From Vitis vinifera (lineage: Eukaryota; Streptophyta; Magnoliopsida; Vitales; Vitaceae), in assembly GCF_030704535.1 (NCBI RefSeq), contig NC_081812.1, positions 21,117,501-21,181,500 on the forward strand: a stretch of DNA of 64,000 nt. The letters are read 5' to 3'. Position 1 is the stretch's first letter. Each line of letters starts with the position of its first letter. The notes below the pieces were generated by a model. That model ran no database searches, was not told where the DNA came from, and worked only from the letters and a program-made list of their open reading frames with translations. Position numbers and translations under genes: made by a program. Below, piece by piece: positions 35,651 to 47,574 of the stretch.

Positions 35651-38068
35651 ATGGCTCCAAAAAAGACTGTTTCATCTGTCCGGGTTAGCGAAGCTGGCGA
35701 AAAGGCGATAGACAAATTAGATGTGAAGGAATTCCGGGAGCGGTTCTGCATCCCAAATGGCGTATCTATAGATTTGGTGAACGAGGAGGGGGCTATGCCT
35801 ACTGAGAAAGGTGGAGAAAACGTTATCTTCTTCACAAAGGAACAATTCAACGCGGGGCTCCGGTTCCCTCTGCCGGCGTTGTTCAAGGAATTCCTCCACT
35901 TCTCTCAGATTCCACCCATCTTCATTCACCCCAACCTTGTTCGGGTGCTGATGGGATGCAGCATCATCAACATGCTGTATAGCCTCGACCTTACGCTACT
36001 GGAAGTGTTCTTTGTCTATTCCCTGAAGAAAGCAAAGAATGATATCTTCAGTGTGTCCGCTCACCTGCCCTCCCTTCAAATGGTGACAGAGCTGCCAGAT
36101 TCGACAAAGGGAGGGGCGAAGGGGCTGGTGGCGGTCCGGGGTGTATGGGCGGAGCTATCGCAGCGTGCGTCGAGGCCTTTTTCTCCAAATTATACCTTAA
36201 AAATTCCGGGTAATCTTGTTTTGCGATTCTTTGTCCGGTTTTTACTGTGCTGATTTTTTTCTGATTTTTCCGGACGAAATTCTCACCTTTTGTTGCTGTC
36301 AATGCAAGTTTGGAATTGAGGGGCCACCTTGTGGATTGGGTGGGAAAGGCATCCTTCGCCTGTGTCTGCAAATTATTCGAGATAGATCCCAAGGAGAGGG
36401 CCTACAAGACACTGCTTTCCGCGCGAAATTTGATAGCGGTCGTCCGGGAGTCCCAGGAATATGTTATCAATATTCTCCCTAGGAAACTGTCAAAGGATGA
36501 GATAGTGCCTGGGGAGCATTATACTGTAAAGGAGCTGCCCCTCTATCAGGAAGCTAAAGAGGCTGATGCTGAAAGACGGCGAAAGCTCCTGGAGGATCGA
36601 GATTAGAAAAAAACTGAAGGCACTATCCGGAAGGCTCCCGGACAGAAGCGGGGTCCGGACTCCCCTCCAAAGAAAACTCCAGGAAAAAGGAGGAAGCTGG
36701 TGAAGAAACATGGGAAGGATGTGAAGGAACCCACTCCTCCCAAGGAGTTTCCCCCTCCGCAAATTACCTATGAGGGGGAAGTAATGATAGAGGAGCCAGT
36801 AAACGCTACTCCACACTCTATCTCAAGCGGCCCCGGACGCATGTCGGGGTTGAATCATTCGGGCCCTTCCTTAGCCGCGGCTACGCGTCTGGCTAACGTG
36901 GCTGAGGAAGCTGCATCTATCAACCGTCCGGGCAACCTTAATCCGGATGCTGATGCAGCTGAAACGGCCCCGTTAGAGGAAGCGGGGGCAGAAAGCCAAA
37001 GTCAGCCTTCCAACGACCCGGATCGCTTGGCCATAGTCCTGGTGAAAGGGCCTCCTCCAAAGAAGCCGCGTTCGACGCGCGATCTACGGTTCGGACTCCT
37101 TGGGCGGCTTCAGGAGCGACAGCAAGAGATTGAAGTTAGTTGCGCTTCTGCTCATGACGCTCATCCGGATGGCGGCGAGGTGGAGATGGCAACTGAGACC
37201 TCAGCCGCCCCGGTAATAATTCCGGACGAAGATGTGGAGGTCCCGAATCCGGGACAAGAGTTACCTTCTGTTTCCTCATCTGAGGAGGAACCTGCTGACG
37301 ATGCAGAACCTGCTGACGATGCAGCTCCTGCTAGCCCTTTCAGCTATGCGGAGTTGGAAGTTAAGCTAAAGCAGATTACACCCGACTGGAAAGCCATCAA
37401 GCCCTCTGCTAAGATGTTTGATATGATAGAAACGGTATACCGTTGTCTTGTGCTTTTGTTTTTTGACTCTTTGTTGCACTGATGTGTTTGTTGTAGTACT
37501 ATTTATGTCTTTGCTTTTCTTGTTTGCGTGTCAGCTGGTGAGGGGCCTCCGCAGCATGGCTCAACAACATGATCTTTTTACTCAGCTGCTGCAGACTGCA
37601 GACTATATGAGGACCTTCTCCTCTCGGCGCCAAGAGATTGAAAATCAGCTGCGTCTGAGAATGGAGGAGGCCGAGGCCAATCTATCCACCATGCGAGAGG
37701 AAAATGAAGCCCTCCGAGTGGAGTTGGCTGAGGCGAAGAGTCGAGAAGAATCAACTGCGGGCCGCCTTCATGAGGCGGAAGGTGAGGCAGCCCGGCTGAG
37801 GGATGAAGTGAGTCAACTCCGGACAGAAGTTTCGAATGAAAAGAAACAGAAGGAAGACTTGCAGTTGCGCCTGGATGTGCAAAAAGAAGAACTTGAACGG
37901 GAGTTTGCTGTGGAAAGGGAGGAACTTGCAGCGGATTACCAGCAACAAGTTGATGATACGTTTATCTTTGGGTATCGCTGCTGCATGAAGAAGAATGGTA
38001 TCAAGCGAGATACCCCTTCGATTCCTCCGGGTGAAGAAAAGAAGCTCCACGAGAAGCCCGCTCCCTGA
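35651..38068 (+). pseudogene. Antisense three-exon gene of the right element (broken)
   Basis: It has the same exon layout as 338-2764: exon 1 35651-36209, exon 2 from about 36309 to 37434, exon 3 37535-38068. Two defects are visible. The exon 2 acceptor reads GCAAG|T where the left copy reads GCAG|GT, which shifts the usable AG by one base and breaks the reading frame on splicing. In exon 2 the codon CAG after LLEDRD (left copy) is TAG at 36604-36606. Exon 3 still encodes the whole coiled coil ending in FGYRCCMKKNGI. A short in-frame repeat (PADDAE/PADDAA, about 37290-37325) is unique to this copy. Exon 1 alone remains open. Confidence 0.8.
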
Positions 38069-38161
38069 TAGTTTATCTCTTTTTGCAATTTTTCTGCTGT
38101 AATTTTTCCTTCTGTATTTTTGTGGTCCGGAGATCTTTTTGTAATTACACTTATTCATATC

Positions 38162-38167
38162 AATAAA
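38162..38167 (+). terminator. Poly(A) signal of the antisense gene (right element)
   Basis: AATAAA about 95 bp past the antisense stop and about 38 bp short of the convergent pol stop codon (38205). Confidence 0.5.
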
Positions 38168-38204
38168 AACATATTTCTTTCTCATTTGCACTTGTGTCTA
38201 CTTT

Positions 38205-41200
38205 TTATTGATAGTACTGCTTTAAATTGGACACATTCCATGGTCTGAGTAACGGAGTGCCATCTAGCTTTTGTAAATGATAGGCTCCATTTTCGTTTGC
38301 CTTAGACACTATGTAGGGTCCTTCCCAATTGGCTTGGAACTTTCCAGCGCCTACTTCAGTAGTATTTTCAAAAAATTTTCTAAGTACTAGTGTACCATTT
38401 TTGAAGTTTCTGGGCCTGACTTTTCGATTGTAATGCGCTGATGCCTTTTGTTGATAATCTGCCATCCGGATGGCCGCTTTCTTTGACTTCGTCTGCCCAG
38501 TCCAAATTTCTTTCTAGTTCCGTGTTGGCATCTTCTTCTTTTGCTGCATCGGTCCGGATAGTAGGAAGACCTATTTCAGTGGGAATGACTGCATCCATTC
38601 CATATGTGAGGGCGAAAGGAGTGTTTCCTGTTGGTCGTCCGGGTGTGGTTCGATAGGCCCACAGGACGCCGGGTAGCTCCTCCACCCACTTCCCTTTGGC
38701 TTGCTCAAGCCTTTTCTTTAAGGCATTGATTAGAGTTTTGTTTGTGGCTTCCGCCTGCCCATTGCTTTGAGGATAACGCGGCGTGGAGTATGAATTCCGG
38801 ATATTCAGTTCCGAACAGAAATTCCTGAATGCAATGCTGTCAAATTGTGGATCATTGTCAGCTATGATGATTTGAGGAATTCCAAAGCGGCAAACAATGT
38901 TCTTCCATACGAATTTGGTGACATCTTTATCTTTGATGTTTGCATATGCTTCAGCTTCTACCCATTTACTGAAATAATCAGTGGCGACAAGGAGGAATTT
39001 CTTTTGGGCAGGTGCTGCTGGGAGGGGTCCCACTATGTCCATGCCCCACTGCGCGAAAAGCCATGGGCCTGAGACCGATTTCAATGCTGCTGATGGCATA
39101 TGTGGAATGGGAGCGTATTTTTGACATTTATCACACTTTTGGACATATGCTGCCGCGTCTTTCTTCATTGTTGGCCAATAGTATCCTTGTGAATGAGCTC
39201 TATGTGCCAGGGATCGTCCTCCCGTATGATTTCCGCATATTCCTTCATGTAATTCAGCTAGCACATACTGGGCCTCTGAATGCCCAAGACAGCGAAGATA
39301 AGGCCCTGTGAAGGATCGCTTGTACAGGTGCCCCCTAATCAGGGTGAAACGGGCAGCTTGCACCCGGATTTTGTGCGCTTGTTTAGGATCTTCGGGTAAA
39401 GTGTCTGTCCGGAGATATTCTGCAATATCATGCGTCCATTCTTGATCATCCGTTTGGTTTGCCTCAATGGTGTTGCAAGTGGAATTTTCTGCGACCGAGG
39501 GATTGGCTTGCACATGTATGGGCAGTAGAATGGCTTCTTTGATAGGGAGGGAGGCAGCTATGCCGGCCAAAGCGTCAGCGTGCCTATTGTCAGCTCGCTT
39601 AATTTTTTCGATTGTCCACTCGGTGAATTGCTGTAAGGTGCTTCTTACTTTGGCCAAGTATCGCGCCATGCGTGAGTCCTTAGCCTCATATTCTTTTTGG
39701 ACATGCCTTACCACTAGCTGCGAGTCGCTGTAGATCCGGAGTTTGGAGACGGATAGAGCAAGGGCGAGGTCCAATCCGGACAGGATGGCCTCGTATTCTG
39801 CTTCATTGTTAGACGCAGAGAATCCCAACCGGATGACTTGCTCCAGATGTTCCCCAGTTGGGGACTGTAGTAAGAGCCCAACTCCAGAGCCTGATGATCG
39901 TGAGGCTCCGTCAACTCGTAGTGTCCACCACTCCTGTTCACTTGATTCGTGGTGCTGGTTGGGTCTTCGTGAATATTCGAGCACGAAGTCGGCCATTACT
40001 TGGCCTTTTTTGGATAATCTGGGTTGGAAGTCGATTCCAAATTCGCTAAATTTGATGGCCCATTGTAGCATTCGCCCAGTTAAATCTGGTTTGTGCAGAA
40101 TGCTGCGAAGGGGTTGGTCGGTTAGTACAATCACTGGGTGGGCTTGAAAATAAGGGCGGAGCTTTTGGGCAGCACTTCGAAGAGCTAAGGCTGTTAGCTC
40201 CATTTTTGAATACCTGGTTTCTACATCTGCTAATGCCCTGCTGATATAGTAGACAGGTTTCTGCTCCTTTGGTGAAGGGCAGCGAAATAGAACGGCGCTG
40301 ATTGCCCATTCTGAGACAGCCAGATACATGTATAGCTTCTCCTTTGGGATGGGGCTGCTTAGGATGGGTGGTTGCATAAGATAATGCTTAATTTTTTCGA
40401 AAGCATTTTGACAACTGTCCGTCCATCCTTGTGCTCCAGCTTTACGTATTGCCAAGAAGAAGGGTCGCAATTCTTCAGTGAAGCGGGCTATAAAGCGCCC
40501 TAATGCGACGAGCTTGCCTGTGAGTCGTTGTAGCTCCTTCTTGTTCCTAGGAGGGGGTGTTTCCATGACTGCTTTGACTTGTTCCGGGCTGACTTCTATG
40601 CCTCTCTGGCTGACCATAAATTCCAGGAACTTGCCAGCACTTACTCCAAAGGCGCATTTAGAAGGATTTAGCTTCATGTCATATCTTCGTAAGAGGTGAA
40701 AAACTTCTTGTAAGTGAAGATCATGCTGCTCTCGGGTTTTGCTTTTAACCACAACGTCATCAATATACACTTCTACCGTGTGGCCTATTAGAGGTTTGAA
40801 GATTTTAGTCATTAATCTCTGATAAGTGGCGCCAGCATTTTTGAGTCCGAATGACATGACTTTGTAGCAGTAGAGGCCATGTGGTGTTATGAAAGCTGTT
40901 TTTTCTTCGTCATCCGGAGACATGGGAATCTGGTGATATCTGGAGAAGGCATCCAAGAAAGAGAGCATTCCTTGCCCGGAAGTGAAATCCACAATTTGAT
41001 CTATTCGTGGTAAGGGAAAACTGTCTTTTGGACATGCGTTATTGAGATTGGTGTAATCAACACAGACTCGCCATTTGCCTTCTTTCTTTGGTACCACCAC
41101 TACATTTGCCAACCAATCCGGATAAGATACTTCTCTGATGAATCCGGCTTCCAGCAATTTGTCAATTTCATTTTGTATAACTTTTTGTCTATCCGGATGA

Positions 41201-42075
41201 AAGCGTCTAATCTTCTGTCGAACGGGTCTGGCTGCTGGAAAGATGTTAAGCTTGTGAGAGGCAATAGAGGGATGAATTTCCTTCATATCCGAATGTGTCC
41301 ATGCGAAGATGTCATGGTTGCTTTGAAGGATATTTTGCATGCTCTGAGTTTCTTCTTGTGTCATGAGGGAACTGATGTTTGTGAGGTGATCATTCTCTTC
41401 TGAGATTTGGATTGTTTGTAAGGGATCTGCTGCCGGGGGATCCTTGTCCGCCGGACCCAATAATTGCTATTGGTCATGCGTATGGCTGGGTTCAGGGGGA
41501 GATGCATCCTCCTGGCTAGTTCCCGCTTCTTGTGCTATTTGATAGCACTGTCGAGCGGCCAACTGGCTGCCATACAAGTCAATTTGCCCGTCGTTGGTGA
41601 GGAAACTCACCATTTGATGATATGTGGAAGGGATGGCCTTCATGTAGTGAAGCCATGTGCGTCCCAAGATGACATTGAAGGGTGATAACTCTTGTACCAC
41701 CGAGAATTGCACGTTGAGAGTGACTGGGCCAGCTTGGACCGGCAGTATAATATCTCCTAAGGATGTAGTTGATGACCCGTTGAATCCGGATAAGATTCGT
41801 CCAGGGTTTTCGAGACCCGCGAGACTATGTCCCATATGGCCAACTACTGATGCTTGCACCAGATCGGCTGAACTGCCTGGGTCGACCAAGATACGTCTTA
41901 CATCGAAATCTCCTATTTCTAGGGAGAGGATGAGGGCGTCGCGATGTGGCTGTAGCGTCCGGGTGGGATCTACTGGCGGGAAAATGATTGTCCCATCTAT
42001 AGGGCGAGGGCCCTCTCCAGTGAGACCCGGCCGGATGGAATTAATGCGTTCGCGTATTGACGCTGCTCGCAGCAA
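38205..42075 (-). pseudogene. pol: protease, reverse transcriptase, RNase H, integrase (interrupted)
   Basis: Protease (41467-42075) has the active-site motif VDPGSSADL. An in-frame TAG at 41467-41469 separates it from the main block (38380-41460). In that block RT carries YIDDVVVKS (about residue 231). RNase H starts near residue 510 (VDGASRSSGSG). The integrase has an HHCC zinc motif (HEGICGNH to CDKCQKY, about residue 735 on) and a D,D-35-E core (MDIVGP about 805, DND about 866, GQAEATNK about 901). A one-base indel near 38480 moves the C-terminal tail (ending NLKQYYQ) into the frame that ends at 38205. No chromodomain is seen. The order RT-RH-INT defines Ty3/gypsy. The stop and the shift make this copy defective. 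Confidence 0.92.
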
Positions 42076-43753
42076 TTTCTGCCTTTTTCCGCCTGGAATC
42101 GTATTCTTCGTCAGATGGGCCCCCGTTGATATAGTTTATGACAGCCTTGGGTGCGACTGGGGCCCTCGGGGCCCCAGAGTTATGATGTTGGGATGCGTCC
42201 CTTCCTCCAGTATCTGAGCGGAGGTACTGTTTTAAATGTCCTGCTTTGATGAGCCTTTCAACTAGATACTGGAGGGACCGACATGTTTCTGTTGTATGAC
42301 CATGGTCTTTGTGGAAGGTGCATTTCTTGCTGCGGTCTCTCGTGGATGGGTCCGTTTCGAGGGGTCTAGGCCACCTGAAGTCGGACAACCCTTGGATCAT
42401 TGGGAGAAGTTTTTTGTATGACACGGATAGGGGTGTGATGGGTGGCCTATCCAGACGACTCGGCCCGTCCTGCCTCAGGTCAACTGGTTTTGGCCGATCC
42501 GGAGGTTTGGCATGTCTGTCCGCGTTATCTCTAGAAGCCCGTCCGGCAACCAAAACTTGCTGAGTGGCTGCACGTACGTCATCTTCAAGCATTGAATATT
42601 TGTTAGCACGTCTGAACAAATCGTCCATCGTTGTAGGAGGCTTTTTGGCCAGCAATTCGAAAAATGGAGTGCCTGGACAGATGCTTCTCTTGAAGATCTG
42701 TAGGACAGCATCCATGCTGCAAACCTCTATTTGGAGTACGGCTTGGCCAAATCGTTTCACAAATTCCCTCAAGGATTCGTTGTCTCTCATTTTTATGTTC
42801 TGGAGGGTGCTGATATTCTGCTTGTGTCGAGCAGAGCACAAGTACTGTCCCACGAATGCTTCAGAGAGGTCCCTGAAATTGTCAACAGAGTTAGGAGGTA
42901 GGCGATGAAACCATGAGAGGGCCTGCCCTTGAAGGCTGGCGGGGAATACTTTGCATAGTAATGCATCGTTGCCAATATCGAGCGTCATAAGCTGTCGATA
43001 GTGCATGATGTGATCGAAGGGATCGTTGGTCCCATCGTATGTGGAAAACTTTGGTACGAGGAATCCCCTTGGGGGCTCGTAATGGGTGGTATGGGAGCAA
43101 AAGGGCGTGGAGAGCATGTCATCCAGCCTTTTGCTGATGGAGCCAATGGGTGGCTCGTTTGGGAGGTTTCTCCCAGCTGGTCGTTCCGCTAGGTGTGAGT
43201 GAACGTTCCGCATCGCTGGGGTGACTATGGGGTCACGATGCGGAGGTACGTTCTGCACCATGGGAGCAATCATAGGATCGGGGCGTGGTGCCCGGGTTGT
43301 GGCTACTGGTGGCCTTGATCTCCCAGGCTCTTGTGGGCCTAGTCTTGCGCGCATAGAACTTGACAACTGTGATTTTCTATCACGTTGTCTTTTTGCTGAA
43401 AAATGAGTGGAATCTGAGCTTTCCTCACGGGGAGCTCGAGGCATGGGTGTGCGTGGCTCATGGGGCCTTGCGTTGTATGCTCCTGGGACAGCCCCTGTTG
43501 ACCCAGGATATATGGATTCTGACTCTGGCCTTGAGTTTGCCACTTGACCTCTTGAACGCTAACGACGAGGAGGACCCGACGTTGAGGCTTGAATGTGTAA
43601 CACAGCGTTTTCTTCCCTTAACCTCTCCGTCTCCTAGAGGAGAGCTCTTAGTTGTTTTTCGCTTGCCAACTGTCTTTTTTCGATGGCCTGACGCCATTTG
43701 TGATTATCTTCCTCCTCTCTACCAGATGATCGACTTTGGGAAGGTGTGACCAT
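42041..43753 (-). pseudogene. gag (two early stops)
   Basis: The likely start is ATG at 43751-43753 (MVTPSQSRSS). In-frame TAGs interrupt at codon 40 (43634-43636) and codon 65 (43559-43561). The remaining 500 codons (42041-43543) are open. They contain the retrotransposon gag core (about residues 170-290, FSTYDGTNDPFDHIMHY) and a Cys/His segment (CTFHKDHGHTTETC) typical of Tat-lineage gag. Gag overlaps the protease frame by about 35 bp in a different frame, so a one-base indel or a frameshift signal lies near 42041-42075. Gag would form the particle that packages element RNA. Confidence 0.9.
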
Positions 43754-43788
43754 CTTTGCTAGTGACTGAATCAAAATAAAAAGTAAAG

Positions 43789-43808
43789 ATTCCCACAGAC
43801 GGCACCAA
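43789..43808 (-). other. Primer-binding site
   Basis: Directly inside the 5' LTR the minus strand reads TTGGTGCCGTCTGTGGGAAT. The usual plant gypsy form is TTGGCGCCGTCTGTGGGAA, so one CG has become TG. I did not assign the tRNA. Confidence 0.6.
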
Positions 43809-44616
43809 TGTTGTCACCTCGCGTATCAGGTGGACCACGTTGCTGCTAGATGGATGGACACGCGATTCTCAACACACAAAGGGTTCTTGATTCAGCGGTT
43901 GTACCTGCAAAAAGGCATCCGGACAGGGTGTCCGGACGCACCCTCCGATGGTTTTTGTTAGTCATGGTGAGAGAGAGATATATAAATCAGTTGGCCTTTT
44001 ACTAGGTAACAAAAGGTTACCAGGGGGGATCCCTTTCTTCTTCGTGTGAAGGCATATATATACAGCTTCAGGGGTACTGCTCCTTTCATTAATGGTGAGG
44101 AGATATTTTATGTTGTGATGATGATAATAGGTGTCAGTAGGAGCACTATCATCCTACGAATGGCTGTCAGAGACCATGGTAGGTGATGCGTCTGTCAGAG
44201 ATCGTGGGAAGTGATTATGTAGAATGATCGTGGGAAGTGACTTGCTGTCATTTCCTCTTGTCTTCTCATTCTGCAGGTGATGGGATGTGGGCCATGACTG
44301 CTTGTTGTGATTGCGTGTAAGACTCGCTTTACTTTAATTGACCATCCAGACGATTTATATCCGGATGGCTCATGCTGATTATCCAGATGTGTTGTGGAGA
44401 CTATCCGGATGTCTACGCTCTGCCAGCGTCGTTTGCTCTTCCTTGGATAGGAGAAGCTGAAACGTCGTTTGCCTTTCCCTGAGGTGGTCCGGATAGGATA
44501 ACCGCACCATGCATATCCTTAGGGGAATCCGGATGACGATGGTTCGACTGATAACACGTGCCACGCGTCACCATGAGCTGCGTGCCACGTGTTTCCCAAG
44601 GGGAGGGGTCCCTACA
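43809..44616 (-). repeat. 5' LTR of the complete element
   Basis: 808 bp. The TATA box for the gag-pol transcript is at about 44053-44064 (minus strand). It ends next to the second CTGAT. Confidence 0.95.
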
Positions 44617-44621
44617 CTGAT

Positions 44622-47574
44622 GACTGTGGAACACGGGACAGGGAGGGGGTACTTAATTTCAGCTTTGTGGACGGTGTGGAAGGCTAGCTTGCTAGGCGTG
44701 GGTGAAGAGTGATTGTGTGGGCCTGTAAGCAGCGATAAGATGAAGGGCTGGAGCTTCCATGGGTAAAGCTTGAGGATTTCGCAAGGTGTAGCATTTAGAT
44801 TTGATGAAGGAACTTGTTATGAGGAAACTGCATGGTTAATTTTCAAGCCGATTTCATGCCTGTAGTGTCAGTTTGAATACCGGCCAGCCCAAAACCAGAC
44901 CCATGACCTAGATCAAAGGTTTGACCCAAAGTTATTCAGGTTGACACTTAATCACATAATCCGACTTTTTTTAAGAATAAAATGAAATATAATTTCAAAT
45001 GAATTTATTAAACTAGAATTAACTATATGGATTTTTTATAAAAGATAAAAATAATCTCAAATGAATTTATTAAACCAAGATTTGTAACATTAAATTTTTT
45101 TTTTTCAAACCAACCATCACATGTTCACAAGTAAAAGCATAATAAATTTATTAATCATTCTACAACCTAAGGTGTTTATTTAAATTTTTACCATAATTTC
45201 TATGATAAAGTATTTTTAAGTTACAATAATCCATATAACTTGAATTAACATGTCGGAAAAAAAAAATAATATAAAATAAAAACAATTACTCTAGAACTTC
45301 TCTTGGTCTTCAAGTGGTTCTTCATAAATCTGCACCTAAAAATTTTAGGAGAAAAATGAATGTGCATTTCCATGTCCAACAATAAGGTGTCTTGCACCCA
45401 GAAGAGTTCAACATTTTAGGTCAATACGATACAATCCCATGTCAAAATATAATAATTCATTTACATTATATTACATTAAATAAAACTCAACCATCCAAAA
45501 TTAAATTTATCTAGGTTTTCACTTTTTTTTTATACAATCACATATATCATATCAAATATTTTTAATTTTTTTATAAAACAAATAAATCATTTTATTCTCT
45601 AATAATACATGCAAACATTCCATTAATGTCATTCAATTAATTGATACAAATCCATCTTATAGATGCAAAAGTTTACACACAATCAAAACAAAACAACGCA
45701 ACATCAAAGGATATGCATCTGTACTCAAATACTTTTCTCATTCGAAGTCTTTGTAGGATAAATTTATCTTTCATGCCAAAGGTCTCACTTGCTTTTTAAT
45801 TCACCCTTTGAGGTTATTTCATTTCTTTTTTTCCATCTTACAGGTTTTTTTATTATCATTTTTAATTCCCTTCCACACAATCCTGGATGCAAAATGAATA
45901 CGGCAATATAATATACTACCATTATTCAATCCCAACTAAAATAATAAAATTTAATAATATAAAAAGAACATTTTAAACATGTAACACCCAAACTTTTTCA
46001 TAATTTATACATAGAATAAACTTGAAATTTTACAATTTAAACTATCACTATTTCGTTTTCTGTAAATAATTTTCATTGTTTGAACACTAGTGTATAAATA
46101 ATCGTCCTAAATTTCAATTTCATCTTTCAAAGAGAATCCAAATAATTCCAAAATTTCACACAAATATCCCCCTTTAATTCATATAAATTATGTCATCAAT
46201 TATTAATTACTACATTTTTCTCTAACATTTCATCCACTAAAATCAATACCAAAAATTCATATATGCATCAAAAAAGATTTACAAAATATCACATAAGTGG
46301 ATCTAGTTTTTAACATCTACAAAAAAGAAAAATATTAAATGAAAATTTTGAGAATGAATTACCTTTACCAAAATGCAAAAATCCAATGCTTGGATTCAAA
46401 ATCCAACTCCATAGCGATGTTCCCCATGTAAAATAGAATGGAATATTCTTCTAAAGTTTCATGTGAAATGAACCGCGTTTGGCTTTACCAGATGGCCAGT
46501 AGCAGGCAAACAATAGCATTGCAACAACAAAGAAGTCATGGAGAAAGAAAATGCAAGAAAATTGAACCAAGATATGGAATGCAGATTCTGCAATTTTAGC
46601 AGAGCCTCATGAGCATTTTCACACTCTAAAATAAGCAAATCCTTTATACAAATGTAAGTACACCATACAAGCAATCTATTTATTGTCTTTTCAAATGCTC
46701 CATATATATATAGGCACACAAAATCTCGATTATTTTTAGTACCATGTACACAGGTACATGCATGCATATACTAGTGCATATTCTTAATTATATTCTATTT
46801 GATAGTCAATAATGAGTATCTCATCATATTTTGCTAGGGTTTTAAATAGAGTGTTGTAGGAATGGAATGGTTTTTATATGTTCAATTCAATTAAATATTC
46901 TATCTTAGGATGGCTGCAGGCAAGTTCCGTGTCATGACGGCTTAGGTTGCATAATTCAAAAACATAATTCTTAGTGGTGTTAGCATGGCTAGATTAGGTT
47001 GGTAATTTTAGGCCAAAAACAAAGTTGAAGATAACAAAGTTGTGAAGCAAAGCAAGGTAAGCATGTAATTTGAAGCATTGGTTAAGTAATGACAAATAAA
47101 AAAGCAGAATTATGGTTTATGAAGGAGTGTAAAGGCGTTTAAAGATGTTTGAACGCTCAAATTTAGCAACACTGAGTCCACTTAAAAAGATGAGAAAAAT
47201 AGGAGTAAATGTTGAAGCAGCAAATGATAGTAGAGTAGTAATTACACGTACCTTTAAGCAGATGGAAATGGAAGATAACTTTTTAATGGCATTGATAAGT
47301 TAGAAATCAGCAGATAATTCAAACATTATGCTTCATACCCCAAGGATCAGTTGGATTCATTGTATGGCACACCTCAGTTGGTCTTCTCTAGGCACTTGGG
47401 ATAGTTTAGCTGCTTCTGTTGGTTTTACCTACCTTCTACATGGTCAAGTTTTGTAGAACTCAGTGGAGTAGAGAGTCTGTATAATGCATTTCATCCATTT
47501 GTGGAGTCAAAGATTATAGACAAATGCAAACTTTCTAGCCTTGCCTCTCTAGTAATCAAATTTTGCAAAGCACT
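44622..47574. other. AT-rich spacer between the retrotransposon and segment B
   Basis: The first 90 bp continue the open + strand frame that the retrotransposon splits. The rest is AT-rich, low-copy within the window, with no convincing gene. A 102-codon frame at 46459-46767 (minus) has no recognisable domain and looks fortuitous. Confidence 0.4.

Larger units (their letters stand above)
34140..44616 (-). mobile_element. Complete Gret1-like Ty3/gypsy LTR retrotransposon
   Basis: A 10,477-bp element in minus orientation: 5' LTR 43809-44616, primer site, gag, protease, RT/RNase H/integrase, antisense gene, polypurine tract, 3' LTR 34140-34946. It is flanked by a perfect 5-bp target duplication CTGAT (34135-34139 and 44617-44621). 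By eye the LTRs differ at about 11 positions plus one indel over 807 bp (about 1.4 percent), so the insertion is fairly recent. Size and LTR length are close to what I recall of grape Gret1 (about 10.4 kb, about 0.82-kb LTRs); identity is untested. Gag and pol carry stops and frameshifts, so this copy is not autonomous as it stands. Confidence 0.97.

Noticed and set aside
44379..44712. Small open frames inside the LTRs (also 34709-35119, 3239-3716)
   Set aside because: They lie in LTR and untranslated sequence, differ between copies and have no recognisable product.
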